Shown: piece by piece, positions 8,507 to 17,736 of the stretch
Layout of the letters: the number at the start of each line of letters is the position of its first letter
Numbering within the stretch: position 1 is the stretch's first letter
DNA from: an uncultured Saprospiraceae bacterium
GTDB taxonomy: Bacteria; Bacteroidota; Bacteroidia; Chitinophagales; Saprospiraceae
Reading direction: 5' to 3'
NCBI GenBank assembly: GCA_937928045.1
Contig: CALFWO010000070.1
Span: forward strand, 60,385-124,384
Length of the DNA stretch: 64,000 bases
Translations under genes and position numbers: made by a program
Notes under the pieces: model-generated
Seen by the model: only the letters and a program-made list of their open reading frames with translations
What the model was told of the DNA's origin: nothing
Database searches by the model: none

Positions 8507-11500
8507 TTATCTCATGATTACCAACTTGCCGAAGCCTTGATCAAAAAATTGGTCAACTGAGCCATTTATAAATGATTCATAGTTTTCACCTTGAGCATTC
8601 TTAGTAATCACTTTGTAGAAGTAAACGCCATTTGCCAATCGATCACCAAAATCATCTGTACCGTTCCAAACATAGTCCGTTTGATGAGTGCCAACCTTCA
8701 TTGGTCCTAGTTCATCTTGGGTAATTTCTTTGACTATTTTTCCCGATGCCGAGAAAATCTGAATCTTAAAATATGCTGGAGTTTCATCTCCAGTCAAGGT
8801 GTATACGAATCTAGTGGAAGTAGAAAATGGATTGGGATAATTCAAGACATTAGAAACCATCTTTTTGTTGATGATTTTAAAATTAACTTTATAGTCTAAT
8901 GATCCTGATTGATTTCCAGTTACATCTTCTCCTTGAACAAATAATTGATAATCACCATCTAGATCGAACGAAGGAGACCATTCAATGAACGCTTCATTCT
9001 TTCCGCCTTCGGCCGGAATGAAATTAACATTTGGGTCCGAGAAAAATATTCCCTGTGTGATTTGATTGGGATCAATTAAGATAAGTTTAAGTACAGAAGT
9101 ATCTGATAATGATAAAAATGGATTCTCATCCTTTAAACGAATAGTAACATTTGGTTTAGCTGAGACAATATCTCCATTCATGATTGGAATTCCATCAAAG
9201 GTAACCTCCATTAATGGATTAGTCTTATCGGCAGAAACGAAAAAATTATAGGTTCCAAGATTATTGAATCTAAATAATTCTTTTGGAGAGTCTGTTGGAT
9301 TGGCCTCTATCAAAAGATTGTTATTATTGATATTTCCAATTGTTTCTAGTTCAAATTTGATATTAGTACTTTCTCCAGGAACCAAATTTTTGATTCCCAC
9401 AGTTTTCTGTATTGATTCTCCATTATTTGATAGCGTTGCAATGACATTGGTATTGTTAATTTCATAATCACTTGTATTAGTGATTGCAGTTTCAAACAAG
9501 AATTGTTCGCCTTCTTGAAGGGTATCTTTATAGACATTCAAAAAAGTGCTTGGATCAATAGCTAAATCTGGAAGTCCTTCATAAGTCAATCTCCAATTAT
9601 TAATATTTGATGCAGTTCTTACAACATTGTCTTCAGAAAATAATTTTAATTCTAAGAATGGATATACCGTGGCATCAATACTACTGAGGTCATAAGAAAA
9701 ATCTGTTAGATTCTCAACTAAGGTGTCCTTTTCTCCCGAAGCGGTGATTCCAAAAATTTGTATATAAGTAGAGTCAGCCGGATCATCATTTGGTTCTAGA
9801 GACCAATCAAAATTACCCCACTCAGAGGCAGGGCCTATTGTTTTTGTGGCCAAATCTCCAGAAGATCTTAGAATAGGAATGAATACTTCTGTTACAATTG
9901 TTGAGTTGAAATCATCAGCCAAATCTTCTTCGAAAATTCCATTATCTTTTCTAAATACAATCGTATAAGGTCTTGAACCCGATTCTAATGACCTTACTTT
10001 TTGGGCGCCTTGATTTTCTAAGACACTGAATATACTTTTTCCTGTTTGTGTTTCATCGTCAGCCCAATCTTCCGGTCTGAAATCTTGATTTTGATCTTTA
10101 AGTACTGAAAAACACCAAACATAAAAATCTGATGGAATTACATTTTCTATAAAATCGATAACCTTAGCTCTTTCTTCAGGTGTGGAAGTTGGAAAAGCAA
10201 AAGCTCTACTACCATTACCTGTATTAATACTTCCATATTGTCCAGGTGCAGGATTCAGCCAACCACCTCCTGTGACTTTGTCACCGACTACAAAGGCAAG
10301 TCCTGAATTAAGAAAGTTCCAAGGTCTAACCGAAGTCGCAGCATTTCCAAAATCATAAATATATTGTGGCGCATCATCTGGTTCCTTAACTTTGTTTCTA
10401 ATGGTTATAAAAAATCCATTTGTCAAATAGTCAAATTCCCCTCCAGGATTCACTTCCATCCCTTCAAATTCATTTTGCTTCCACTGGTAAAAATGACTCT
10501 GATTCCAACCCGGCTCGCTATCTGCCAAATAAACAAAACTTCTACTCTTCCAAATATAACTTTGATCCACAGAAGTACTGTCTGGACTCACTCTCCAATA
10601 GTAAACGCGCTCATTTTCCCAAGATACCGGTGGTTCCCAACTCAATACCCCTCCCATTTGTGTGAACTGCTTTGAAAGCTTCATCGGAGAATTAAAATTT
10701 TCTGTTGTATCTATTTCAATTAACCAATCCTGTTCTGCAACCAAGGCATCTCTCGTGCTACTTACCAATTTTACTGGTTTATCATCATTTACGATTCCAA
10801 AATTTGCGGGGAATAGTGGTTCCAAGCTATTGTCAAAAATAAATACTGGATGACCTTCTTGGTTATCAGCTCCAAATAAGGAGTTATTCATTTCAGCCAT
10901 CGGAGCCGGTAATTCTTCAATCTCCTCCTCTGTATCTACTTTGATGAAAAAACGGTTAAGACCTGCTGCCGTCGAGCCAAAATTTGGCAAGCGAACAGAG
11001 ATTCTTTCTTTGGCAAATGGAGCAGACATTCTATCTGATCGCAATGTGAATTTTTCTCCAGTTGGTAATCTCTGTTCAATCAATAATTGAAATGAATCCC
11101 GTGAAACACGTCCTAAATTGACTACATCAAACATCATATCAAAACTGTCCAATTGTGCATTTAAAACGGCTGGCGAAAATTCTATGCTCTTTCCATCAAC
11201 AACATAATCTGGTCCCGGGTGCGGATTCATGACAATAGCTGGATCTCCATTCAATGTCAGTTGCTGTACCAATGATCGAATGCTAATTCCAGAAATACCA
11301 TCCAACGGACGCAAGGATTCCTTAATGATTTTTCCAATTGGTTCGCCATAGTTGGTTACACCGAGGTTGGTATAAAAGGAATTTCCAAAATTTCTTAAAG
11401 TACTAATGTAACCGGGTCCGGTAGTCGCAAAAAATGAACTCGCCGCTTTACCTTCATAAAAAACAAATCGCTCAGAGATTCCTTCACCAGAACTATGAAT

Positions 11501-13492
11501 ATTTCCTGAATAACATCCTAGAGAAATGATCAAAGGTAATTTCCCGGCATTTGCATAATTATCAGGATTATCAATATTGAAATCGAAAGTACCCGGACTT
11601 GAGTGGCCAAAGAAAGTAATCAAGCTTACTCCTTCATTGATCAAATTAAAAATGGCTTCAGATTCAGAAATCTGAACTGGGTCTGTACTCGTTTTGTAAA
11701 ATGTCGTTACATCCGCACCGAATTCTCCCTCTTCTTCAATTATTCTTTCAAAATTTCTAAGATTTGTGGCAATTGAAGTTTGCTCATTTACACTTCCTCC
11801 CGCGAGGTGCATAATATTTTTCATCCATGCACGATCTTCAATTGTTTGAGCGCCGTTCTGCGAAGCAGCCATATCTTTCATCTTATCCAAGTACACGATG
11901 ATTTGATCTTTTGTACTAGCTGCCAATCTCCCAACTGGTATCAAAGGCATCTGACTTCCAGGAGCTGATGTCATTAAATTATCTGAACCAGGATTTCCCA
12001 TTGTCGGAATATAAAAACTACTGTTTTCTGGAGCGCTTAATTGAGCATCAGTTCGAGTAACCGTATAGTCCCTCCCTTTTCCTAATAAAAATATTAACTC
12101 TGGATTTGTCCAGTTTTTATGAATGTAATTTGTGAAATTTTTGATGGCAATTGGATGACGATCGATACCATAGCCAAAGATATTTTGTAGGTCTGTAACA
12201 TTGATAACTTGTACATCATAACTTCCGCCCAATACAGAAGATCTAAAGTTGGCGTATTCTTCAACTGGATTAGTTCCTCCATTACTATTGTTCAATATTG
12301 GATGAGAAATAATAATGTAGTTCGCATCACTGGCTGTTAAATCAGGCATCGTAATTTTTGATATTGTAGATACCGAGTTGATAGCACTACTGGCACTCAG
12401 AACTATTTTTCGATTTCCAGTTCCTGCCGGAATATTGACTTTTACGAGGTCGCTTTCAATGGTCGTTTCAATTCTCGATTGATTAGTAAGGTCATATAAA
12501 AATGCATTGCCACTAGAAGCGAAATTGCTAATTTCTAAATATTGCTGATTGCTACTAGCAATAGGAAATTGGAAAAAACTTTCTCCGCCAAAATCAAAAT
12601 TTCTTGGATAAGTGATTTGAGCAATGGAAATGGCATATCGATCTTGATTATTAAATAAACCTTCGACATTTAAGGTGTTCTCTTCTTCCAATGTTTGATT
12701 GTCGATTGGTTCATTTATTTTAATCATTCTTATGCCTCCAAATTGTTGAGTGGCGATAATGTTTCCATTCAAACTGACTTCCATATCGTGCACAAGCAAA
12801 CTACTAATCATTCTTACTTCCAACTCACTAGCTGGACCAACTGCTGCTTTGAAAGGTGTTGGAATTTTTATTTCATGACTCTTGTTTTCAAGACCTGCAA
12901 ATCCTTCTCCTTGATCATAATTACTAAACTTGACATTGTTATTGTCTTTGAAAGAGTAAGGTCTAGCGTTGTAGTTTAGGGAAGAGGTGTGTAGGAAAAA
13001 ATTTGATGGTGATCCAACCCCATTTAAATTGTTCGCCACGTTTTCAAATCTCAATGGATCTCCAGGTCCACCCCAAGTCAAGTAATAGGCGGCCTCGTCT
13101 GTTACCAAACTAAAATCTGGGTTTAATTGATCTTCCTCAGGATTCTCAAATAAATATTGATCTAATTGCGAACGATTTTTTTCTCCGTAAAATTCAATGT
13201 AATCAGTTCCAGTGAAAAAACCATTAGTGGTAACATAAAGTGGGACCTGTTCACCGTAGGCATAAACACGTAGACTTAGTCCTTGATGCATATTGATTGG
13301 AAAACCAGCCGCTAACAAATCGGCATGGCTAATTCTATAGATTCCATCTTCTGAGATTTTAAACTTGTAATACTCTAAGCCAGATTCAATCCACTCATTT
13401 CCATAAAGGCTGTCTTGCCCATTCCACATCTGTGCATTTGCTTGAAAGTTAACGGTAACGACAAGACTTAATGCAAAAAAGAAATATTTCAT
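8507..13492 (-). CDS. porU2: Putative T9SS sortase PorU2 (C25 gingipain-like peptidase)
   Basis: The frame is open up to 13594, but the signal peptide MKYFFFALSLVVTVNFQANA starts at the ATG at 13492, giving 1661 residues. A C25 caspase-like domain is centred near residues 420-720, with the catalytic His in ITFFGHSSPG (about 627) and the Cys in ISLGCYSGNI (about 658). Downstream are interval-rich beta domains (CARDB-like around residues 1330-1450) and a C-terminal FlgD-like/T9SS type A end (NYPNPFSTSTRF, GVYFYKVITKN). PorU removes the sorting domain of type IX cargo and links cargo to A-LPS; the long PorU2 form is a relative with an uncertain partition of labour. It is about 500 residues longer than canonical PorU. 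Location is periplasmic to cell surface. Confidence 0.82.
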   Translation of the reverse strand: MKYFFFALSLVVTVNFQANAQMWNGQDSLYGNEWIESGLEYYKFKISEDGIYRISHADLLAAGFPINMHQGLSLRVYAYGEQVPLYVTTNGFFTGTDYIEFYGEKNRSQLDQYLFENPEEDQLNPDFSLVTDEAAYYLTWGGPGDPLRFENVANNLNGVGSPSNFFLHTSSLNYNARPYSFKDNNNVKFSNYDQGEGFAGLENKSHEIKIPTPFKAAVGPASELEVRMISSLLVHDMEVSLNGNIIATQQFGGIRMIKINEPIDNQTLEEENTLNVEGLFNNQDRYAISIAQITYPRNFDFGGESFFQFPIASSNQQYLEISNFASSGNAFLYDLTNQSRIETTIESDLVKVNIPAGTGNRKIVLSASSAINSVSTISKITMPDLTASDANYIIISHPILNNSNGGTNPVEEYANFRSSVLGGSYDVQVINVTDLQNIFGYGIDRHPIAIKNFTNYIHKNWTNPELIFLLGKGRDYTVTRTDAQLSAPENSSFYIPTMGNPGSDNLMTSAPGSQMPLIPVGRLAASTKDQIIVYLDKMKDMAASQNGAQTIEDRAWMKNIMHLAGGSVNEQTSIATNLRNFERIIEEEGEFGADVTTFYKTSTDPVQISESEAIFNLINEGVSLITFFGHSSPGTFDFNIDNPDNYANAGKLPLIISLGCYSGNIHSSGEGISERFVFYEGKAASSFFATTGPGYISTLRNFGNSFYTNLGVTNYGEPIGKIIKESLRPLDGISGISIRSLVQQLTLNGDPAIVMNPHPGPDYVVDGKSIEFSPAVLNAQLDSFDMMFDVVNLGRVSRDSFQLLIEQRLPTGEKFTLRSDRMSAPFAKERISVRLPNFGSTAAGLNRFFIKVDTEEEIEELPAPMAEMNNSLFGADNQEGHPVFIFDNSLEPLFPANFGIVNDDKPVKLVSSTRDALVAEQDWLIEIDTTENFNSPMKLSKQFTQMGGVLSWEPPVSWENERVYYWRVSPDSTSVDQSYIWKSRSFVYLADSEPGWNQSHFYQWKQNEFEGMEVNPGGEFDYLTNGFFITIRNKVKEPDDAPQYIYDFGNAATSVRPWNFLNSGLAFVVGDKVTGGGWLNPAPGQYGSINTGNGSRAFAFPTSTPEERAKVIDFIENVIPSDFYVWCFSVLKDQNQDFRPEDWADDETQTGKSIFSVLENQGAQKVRSLESGSRPYTIVFRKDNGIFEEDLADDFNSTIVTEVFIPILRSSGDLATKTIGPASEWGNFDWSLEPNDDPADSTYIQIFGITASGEKDTLVENLTDFSYDLSSIDATVYPFLELKLFSEDNVVRTASNINNWRLTYEGLPDLAIDPSTFLNVYKDTLQEGEQFLFETAITNTSDYEINNTNVIATLSNNGESIQKTVGIKNLVPGESTNIKFELETIGNINNNNLLIEANPTDSPKELFRFNNLGTYNFFVSADKTNPLMEVTFDGIPIMNGDIVSAKPNVTIRLKDENPFLSLSDTSVLKLILIDPNQITQGIFFSDPNVNFIPAEGGKNEAFIEWSPSFDLDGDYQLFVQGEDVTGNQSGSLDYKVNFKIINKKMVSNVLNYPNPFSTSTRFVYTLTGDETPAYFKIQIFSASGKIVKEITQDELGPMKVGTHQTDYVWNGTDDFGDRLANGVYFYKVITKNAQGENYESFINGSVDQFFDQGFGKLVIMR

Positions 13493-13739
13493 ACTCTCAA
13501 TAAAATTTAAATGTCTAAAGTCAGTGACTATAAGTTCTTTAGATGCAAAAACTACTCCTAAATTAGGCATATCCAACCCAAAATTGAAGAACAATAGAAG
13601 AGTTTATGGGAAAATCACATAAATGTCTCTCAATTTGCTTGATTTTGAGCGTTTTATCCGAAAATATGAGCGGGAAATAATAAGAAGAGTAGACTAATAA
13701 AATTTCAAACGCTTGAACAAAGAATTTATTACTCTAAAA

Positions 13740-13861
13740 TCACCCATAAGGGTGAACACAGAAGCAATTTGGCTTCTTAAATTTGCTTTCGATAACAAGT
13801 AAGTTTAGATAAGACAATATTTCAGATCCCGTTTCTCGGCCGAGAAACGGGATTTTTTTTT
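13740..13861 (+). ncRNA. Candidate small RNA or leader with three hairpins and terminal oligo-U
   Basis: Three hairpins follow each other on the plus strand: TCACCC-ATAA-GGGTGA (13740-13755), AGAAGC-AATTTG-GCTTCT (13760-13777) and a 14-bp perfect stem with a T run (13826-13861). The nearest plus-strand gene upstream ends at 2395, more than 11 kb away, so the terminator cannot belong to an ordinary plus-strand coding transcript. A short noncoding RNA starting somewhere around 13,650-13,730 is the simplest explanation; a ypfJ leader attenuator is the alternative. No known RNA family was recognised and the 5' end is not defined. Confidence 0.4.
13826..13861 (+). terminator. Intrinsic terminator, 14-bp perfect stem
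   Basis: The arms ATCCCGTTTCTCGG (13826-13839) and CCGAGAAACGGGAT (13840-13853) are perfectly complementary and are followed by an unbroken T run to 13861. The T run exists only on the plus strand, which fixes the direction. It lies just upstream of the ypfJ promoter. Confidence 0.75.
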
Positions 13862-13862
13862 C

Positions 13863-13870
13863 TACTTTTG
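13863..13870 (+). promoter_or_regulatory. -7 element TACTTTTG of ypfJ
   Basis: TACTTTTG matches the Bacteroidota -7 consensus TAnnTTTG exactly and lies 26 bases before the ypfJ ATG, immediately after the terminator. A clear -33 TTTG at the usual 19-21 base spacing is not visible because that position falls inside the terminator stem. Confidence 0.5.
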
Positions 13871-13896
13871 TACCAATCACTAAATTCTAGAATATT

Positions 13897-14748
13897 ATGC
13901 GTTGGCAAGGACGGGAAGAATCTAAAAATGTTATCGATAGTAGACGAGGAAGAGTGAAAAAAGTCGGCGCGGGATTGGGAATCGGATCCCTAATTATTAT
14001 CGGATTGGCGCTGTTCTTAGGTCAGGATCCATCAGCCATTTTACAACAAACTCAGAGTCAACAAGCGCCTCATTCTCAGCAAGCACCACCAAGCCAAGCT
14101 GATGATCAATTGGCGAGTTTTGTAAAAGTTGTATTAAAAGACACCGAAGATGTCTGGAATGTTCTTTTCAGAGAACAGCTGGGTCGAAACTATAAAGAGC
14201 CAGTACTGGAAATTTATTCTGAACGTGTGAATTCAGCTTGTGGAATGGGAACGGCGGCTTCGGGACCATTTTATTGTCCAGGCGATGATAAGGTGTATAT
14301 TGATTTATCGTTCTATCAAGATCTGAAAAATAGATTCCAAGCTCCAGGCGATTTTGCAATGGCATATGTAGTGGCACACGAAGTGGCACATCATGTACAA
14401 AATCAATTAGGGATTACCATGGAGATTCAGCGAAAACGAGGTAGAATTCCTGAAAAAGATTACAATAACTTGCAAGTTCGATTGGAATTGCAAGCTGATT
14501 TCTTAGCGGGTGTATGGGCCCATCACGCACAAAATATGAAAGGAATTCTGGAGCAAGGCGATATCGAAGAAGCTATGAATGCTGCTCACGCGATTGGCGA
14601 TGATCGTATTCAAATGCAATCGAGAGGTTATGTCGTTCCGGATTCATTTACCCACGGTACTTCAGAACAACGCATGCGTTGGTTTAGAAAAGGATTGGAG
14701 TCTGGTGATTTAAGATTAGGAGATACTTTTGAAGCAGTCTATCTTTAA
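13897..14748 (+). CDS. ypfJ: YpfJ/KPN_02809-family neutral zinc metallopeptidase
   Basis: The 283-residue protein opens with MRWQGREESKNVIDSRRG, the characteristic N-terminus of the Zn_peptidase (PF04228) family. One transmembrane segment (LGIGSLIIIGLALFLG, about residues 27-42) is followed by a Gln/Pro/Ser-rich linker. The catalytic domain has the HExxH motif in VVAHEVAHHVQNQLG (about residues 161-175) and the third ligand region ELQADFLAGVWAHHAQ (about residues 200-215). Other family features are CGMGTAASGPFYCPGD and HGTSEQRMRWF near the C-terminus. It is probably anchored in the inner membrane with the peptidase outside the cytoplasm. The physiological substrate of the family is not established. 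A TAnnTTTG promoter lies directly upstream. Confidence 0.93.
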   Translation: MRWQGREESKNVIDSRRGRVKKVGAGLGIGSLIIIGLALFLGQDPSAILQQTQSQQAPHSQQAPPSQADDQLASFVKVVLKDTEDVWNVLFREQLGRNYKEPVLEIYSERVNSACGMGTAASGPFYCPGDDKVYIDLSFYQDLKNRFQAPGDFAMAYVVAHEVAHHVQNQLGITMEIQRKRGRIPEKDYNNLQVRLELQADFLAGVWAHHAQNMKGILEQGDIEEAMNAAHAIGDDRIQMQSRGYVVPDSFTHGTSEQRMRWFRKGLESGDLRLGDTFEAVYL

Positions 14749-14754
14749 GTAATT

Positions 14755-14792
14755 GGATACTCCTACGCAATGCTTCAAAAGCATTAGTATCC
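14755..14792. terminator. Hairpin between convergent ypfJ and a small membrane-protein gene
   Basis: GGATAC (14755-14760) pairs with GTATCC (14787-14792), and AATGCTT (14769-14775) with AAGCATT (14779-14785) around a CAA loop. It sits 7 bases after the ypfJ stop and covers the stop of the convergent small gene. There is no strong T run, so the terminator function is tentative. Confidence 0.35.
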
Positions 14793-14957
14793 TCGCAATT
14801 GTTTTCCAACTCCAAGTAAAACGATAATCAAAATTATTGCGCTAAGAAATGTAATGACACCAGCATACTCCATGTATTGCACGGTTTTGTAAAATTTATA
14901 TCCCAGGAAGGAAATAAATGAACAAAGAAAAATGATACCTAGTAGCTGTTTGACCAT
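14784..14957 (-). CDS. Small two-helix membrane protein, 57 residues
   Basis: A minus-strand frame from ATG 14957 to TAA 14784 encodes 57 residues with two hydrophobic helices. The first is LLGIIFLCSFISFLGYKF (about residues 5-22). The second is AGVITFLSAIILIIVLLGVG (about residues 32-51). Basic residues at both ends (MVKQ and GKQLRGY) and a polar KTVQYMEY hairpin separate them. Amino-acid composition is that of a real inner-membrane hairpin protein rather than a random frame. It lies convergent to ypfJ and 77 bp downstream of the exopolysaccharide synthase gene on the same strand's order, so it could be the tail gene of that operon. No family was recognised. Confidence 0.55.
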   Translation of the reverse strand: MVKQLLGIIFLCSFISFLGYKFYKTVQYMEYAGVITFLSAIILIIVLLGVGKQLRGY

Positions 14958-15034
14958 TGGTTTAAACTTCAGCTATTATGAACGACGAAAAGGCAAAATG
15001 GTTTTCAAATGCCAAATCATTTATTGACACCTCA

Positions 15035-16354
15035 TTAAAATCCACTCGCTTTGGCCTGGTCTGAACTCTTGACCGGGTTCCATGGATCATCATAACTTTT
15101 TCTCATAAATAATTCATCAAAATATGCTCTTGTTCTGACTAATCTCAAGAACAGACCAGTGTATATTGTCATCAACGGAACATAAGGCCAAAGTTTTAAT
15201 TCTTCTTCTTTTCGTTCACTGAGAATGTATAAGGAGATCATTTGTAAATAACCAGCGACGATATATAATGTAATATTCATCGGAATAATATACTGTAAAG
15301 CTCCGGTGAAGTTGATTAAAATATCAATGAAATAAATCCACCAAGCGAAGTTCAGGACTACATTATAAAATACGTTTTCAAACAAAGCAATAAATGTCAA
15401 CCAATTGAACTCTTTATATGGAGTAAATACATCATTGTGTTTTCTTACCCTAAATCGGACAATGGATTTATCCCATCTCAACCTTTGTTTTTTTAAAACT
15501 TTGAAACTTGGAGGACATGAGGTCAAACAGACAGCTGTTGGTTCAAAATGAATTTTATATCCAGATTTTCTAAGTTTTACCGTGATATCACCATCGAGTC
15601 CTGGACCAATATCCCACCCGCCAATATTATTGACTGCATCCATTTTGAATGCTCCGAATGCTCCTGAAATAATTTTATAAATACCTAAGGCCGAAGTTAC
15701 CGTCCGACCCATTGCAATGGTTTTTAAATATTCAATGGCTTGTAATCTGGCTGCTAAAGAAGATTCAAAATCTCTCACTTTAACATTACCTCCAACTGCT
15801 CCGATTTTTTCATCCAAGTAAAATGGAACTAAAACATTTTCTATAGCGTCCCTATCAAAAGAACAATCGGCGTCTAGGTGAACGCAGTATTTTCCAGTAC
15901 TAAATCTTAATGCTAAATTTGCGGCTGATGCTTTTCCTCCTCGAATGTCATTTCTCAAAAATTTGGTAAGCATACCATTTCTCAAAAGACTTTTTCCAAT
16001 TAGAGGAGTTTGATCATTAGATCCATCATCTACGATAATAAGTTCGCAGTTTTGATAGGTTTGCTCATTGAGCGATTTTACCAATTTGAATAAGTGGCCC
16101 CCCTCGTTTTTTCCAGGAACAATAATAGACACAAAAGGATTTTCATTAAACAACTTTTGTCTAGCTGTCTCCCAATCATATTTTCTTCTTTTCCTACCTA
16201 CCCAATAGATGAATAGAACGACGAAGTCAATTACAATATATCGTGAAAATTCAAAGACAAGGAAGTGCCAAAAAATTCTAGAGAATTTAGACAAACCACC
16301 GTAATACCAATATTGAAGGTATTCTGGAACGATATATTCTAATATTGGATTCAC
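15035..16354 (-). CDS. Membrane-bound processive glycosyltransferase family 2 (polysaccharide synthase)
   Basis: The 439-residue protein has an N-terminal membrane segment (about residues 25-52) and a GT-A core with the full set of synthase motifs. These are SIIVPGKNEGGHL, IIVDDGSNDQTP, the DxD in VHLDADCSFD, the acceptor-site Asp in GPGLDGDITV, and QRLRW, the QxxRW motif of processive synthases. Three or four membrane helices follow (about residues 325-420). This is the BcsA/HAS/PgaC architecture without a PilZ domain. It should polymerise and thread a homopolysaccharide through the membrane. The start is GTG overlapping the upstream TGA (GTGA, 4 bp). The polymer cannot be predicted. Confidence 0.88.
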   Translation of the reverse strand: MNPILEYIVPEYLQYWYYGGLSKFSRIFWHFLVFEFSRYIVIDFVVLFIYWVGRKRRKYDWETARQKLFNENPFVSIIVPGKNEGGHLFKLVKSLNEQTYQNCELIIVDDGSNDQTPLIGKSLLRNGMLTKFLRNDIRGGKASAANLALRFSTGKYCVHLDADCSFDRDAIENVLVPFYLDEKIGAVGGNVKVRDFESSLAARLQAIEYLKTIAMGRTVTSALGIYKIISGAFGAFKMDAVNNIGGWDIGPGLDGDITVKLRKSGYKIHFEPTAVCLTSCPPSFKVLKKQRLRWDKSIVRFRVRKHNDVFTPYKEFNWLTFIALFENVFYNVVLNFAWWIYFIDILINFTGALQYIIPMNITLYIVAGYLQMISLYILSERKEEELKLWPYVPLMTIYTGLFLRLVRTRAYFDELFMRKSYDDPWNPVKSSDQAKASGF

Positions 16355-17736
16355 AGCCCGAAACTAGTTGCATTGTCATCCACGTTGATGACTTTAATGG
16401 TAATCAAATCATTTCTGTCTCCTAGATTGTCTCCGACCATTTTGTTTAAGTTGTATTCAAAAACGGACTCCATTTCAGCGATTTCTTTCTTTCTAATATC
16501 TGGGAATAGCACAAAGACTTCATTTGGACTATTAGAAGTTAAAAGATCAACCGGTCGAACATAACTTGCTAATTCTCGAAATACTTCTGTTTTAAAATCT
16601 CTGCGTGTATCTGGATCCATAGGGTCGGTAATCTCAGGAGAAATTTTGGCAGAAATAATTTTTGAGCTAGACTTATTTATTTTTACTCTTTCGATTTCAT
16701 TTCTAAGCATGACTTGCCAAGTTTCAAAAGATAGGATGCGTTGATCATCTGTTGATGGCATGTTATCTTTATCAATTTTTTCTAATCCGTGTTCGGCAAT
16801 TTCTTCTCCGTAAACTGTCAATCTATATCTATAAATTGGTTTAACACTTAGGTATTCAAGCTCACTGTCTTCCCCACAATCAACACAATGAGCTCGCATA
16901 TTTGGTTCTTGTGCTTGATGACTACAGTCTCCGCAATTGAATATTTCACTTGGCTTATCATAGTCGATTCCGATGTGTCGTAACTCTTTGTCGCACTTTG
17001 GACAGATCAATGCACCACCTTGTTTGTAGTCATCTGCGGGACCAATATAGGCGCATCTAAAATGATGGATTAAATCAACGCTTTCTAAATCCAAAGAGCC
17101 GCAGCTTGGACAAACTTCTCTGAAGTTGTGATAAGTTCCAGAACAAGTTTTACAAAGGTTTACTCGGTCAATTAAAGTTCGCTCTAAAAGGCCTTCTTCA
17201 GATGCTTTTTCCAAAACATCTAATAAGAGAACTTGGTCTTCTCTTGAGATCATTCCCGATAGAAAAGGGAAACAATAACTTAGTGCGGACATTCTGTCTC
17301 TAAATGGAATTAATTCTGTTTTTCGAGTATATAAATATTGTAAAGTTTTAACCAAAAGCGATTCCGAAAAACTATATTTAGAGGTGACTGTACGAATATT
17401 TTGAATTCTACTGTTTATTTTTTCTACGCGATCTAAAATGTTTGGCAACTGATCTAAAAGAAGAATTCCATCAGTCTGCCCGATGATTTCACTACTGTAT
17501 TCTCCTTCGGCTAAGAAAACAGGTTTTAGATAAAAACTTTTGTAACGCATGGTGCGAATTCTGCGCAACATCTTAAGAATAATTTGTTCGTTTTTGACAT
17601 CTAAGATTAATGCAGAAGTATCAAATAATTCCGTTTCATTAAGCTGATCAGAATTGTGTATGTGCAAAAAATCTTGTCTTTGCATAAACTCATCTGACTC
17701 CGGATTTTTATCAAAATTTTCGTTCATGATATACAT
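16351..17736 (-). CDS. Zinc-ribbon (TackOD1-like) regulator with degenerate GGDEF domain
   Basis: Three parts can be seen in 461 residues. Residues about 35-120 look like a diverged receiver-type alpha/beta domain (FDTSALILDV). Residues about 195-290 hold a zinc ribbon array with CKTCSGTYHNFREVCPSCG, CPKCDKEL, CGDC and CVDCGED, resembling the TackOD1 metal-binding domain. Residues about 340-455 resemble a diguanylate cyclase fold in which RPVDLLTSNSPNEVFVLFP replaces the usual R-D-x-G-GDEF strand, so the GGDEF loop is lost and cyclase activity is unlikely. The gene directly abuts the HlyD-like gene and overlaps the synthase gene. It is probably a cytoplasmic sensor, perhaps for c-di-GMP, controlling the synthase. 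Domain names are by eye. Confidence 0.72.
   Translation of the reverse strand: MYIMNENFDKNPESDEFMQRQDFLHIHNSDQLNETELFDTSALILDVKNEQIILKMLRRIRTMRYKSFYLKPVFLAEGEYSSEIIGQTDGILLLDQLPNILDRVEKINSRIQNIRTVTSKYSFSESLLVKTLQYLYTRKTELIPFRDRMSALSYCFPFLSGMISREDQVLLLDVLEKASEEGLLERTLIDRVNLCKTCSGTYHNFREVCPSCGSLDLESVDLIHHFRCAYIGPADDYKQGGALICPKCDKELRHIGIDYDKPSEIFNCGDCSHQAQEPNMRAHCVDCGEDSELEYLSVKPIYRYRLTVYGEEIAEHGLEKIDKDNMPSTDDQRILSFETWQVMLRNEIERVKINKSSSKIISAKISPEITDPMDPDTRRDFKTEVFRELASYVRPVDLLTSNSPNEVFVLFPDIRKKEIAEMESVFEYNLNKMVGDNLGDRNDLITIKVINVDDNATSFGL

Larger units (their letters stand above)
13493..13896. other. Intergenic region between divergent porU2 and ypfJ
   Basis: This 404-base stretch has no convincing gene. 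It contains two small plus-strand hairpins (13740-13755 and 13760-13777), a strong intrinsic terminator (13826-13861) and a TACTTTTG -7 element (13863-13870). The open frame upstream of the porU2 ATG is only an extension without coding character. The hairpins plus terminator may mark a small RNA, listed separately. Confidence 0.6.

Noticed and set aside
10364..10665. Overlapping 81- and 103-codon plus-strand frames inside the PorU2 gene
   Set aside because: Opposite-strand shadows inside a continuous C25/beta-domain protein, without signal peptide or domain.
13493..13594. N-terminal extension of the PorU2 frame up to 13594
   Set aside because: The signal peptide begins at 13492; the extension has no coding character and would bury it.
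14978..15064. A 28-residue plus-strand frame overlapping the end of the polysaccharide synthase gene
   Set aside because: Overlaps a well-supported gene in opposite orientation and has no visible feature.
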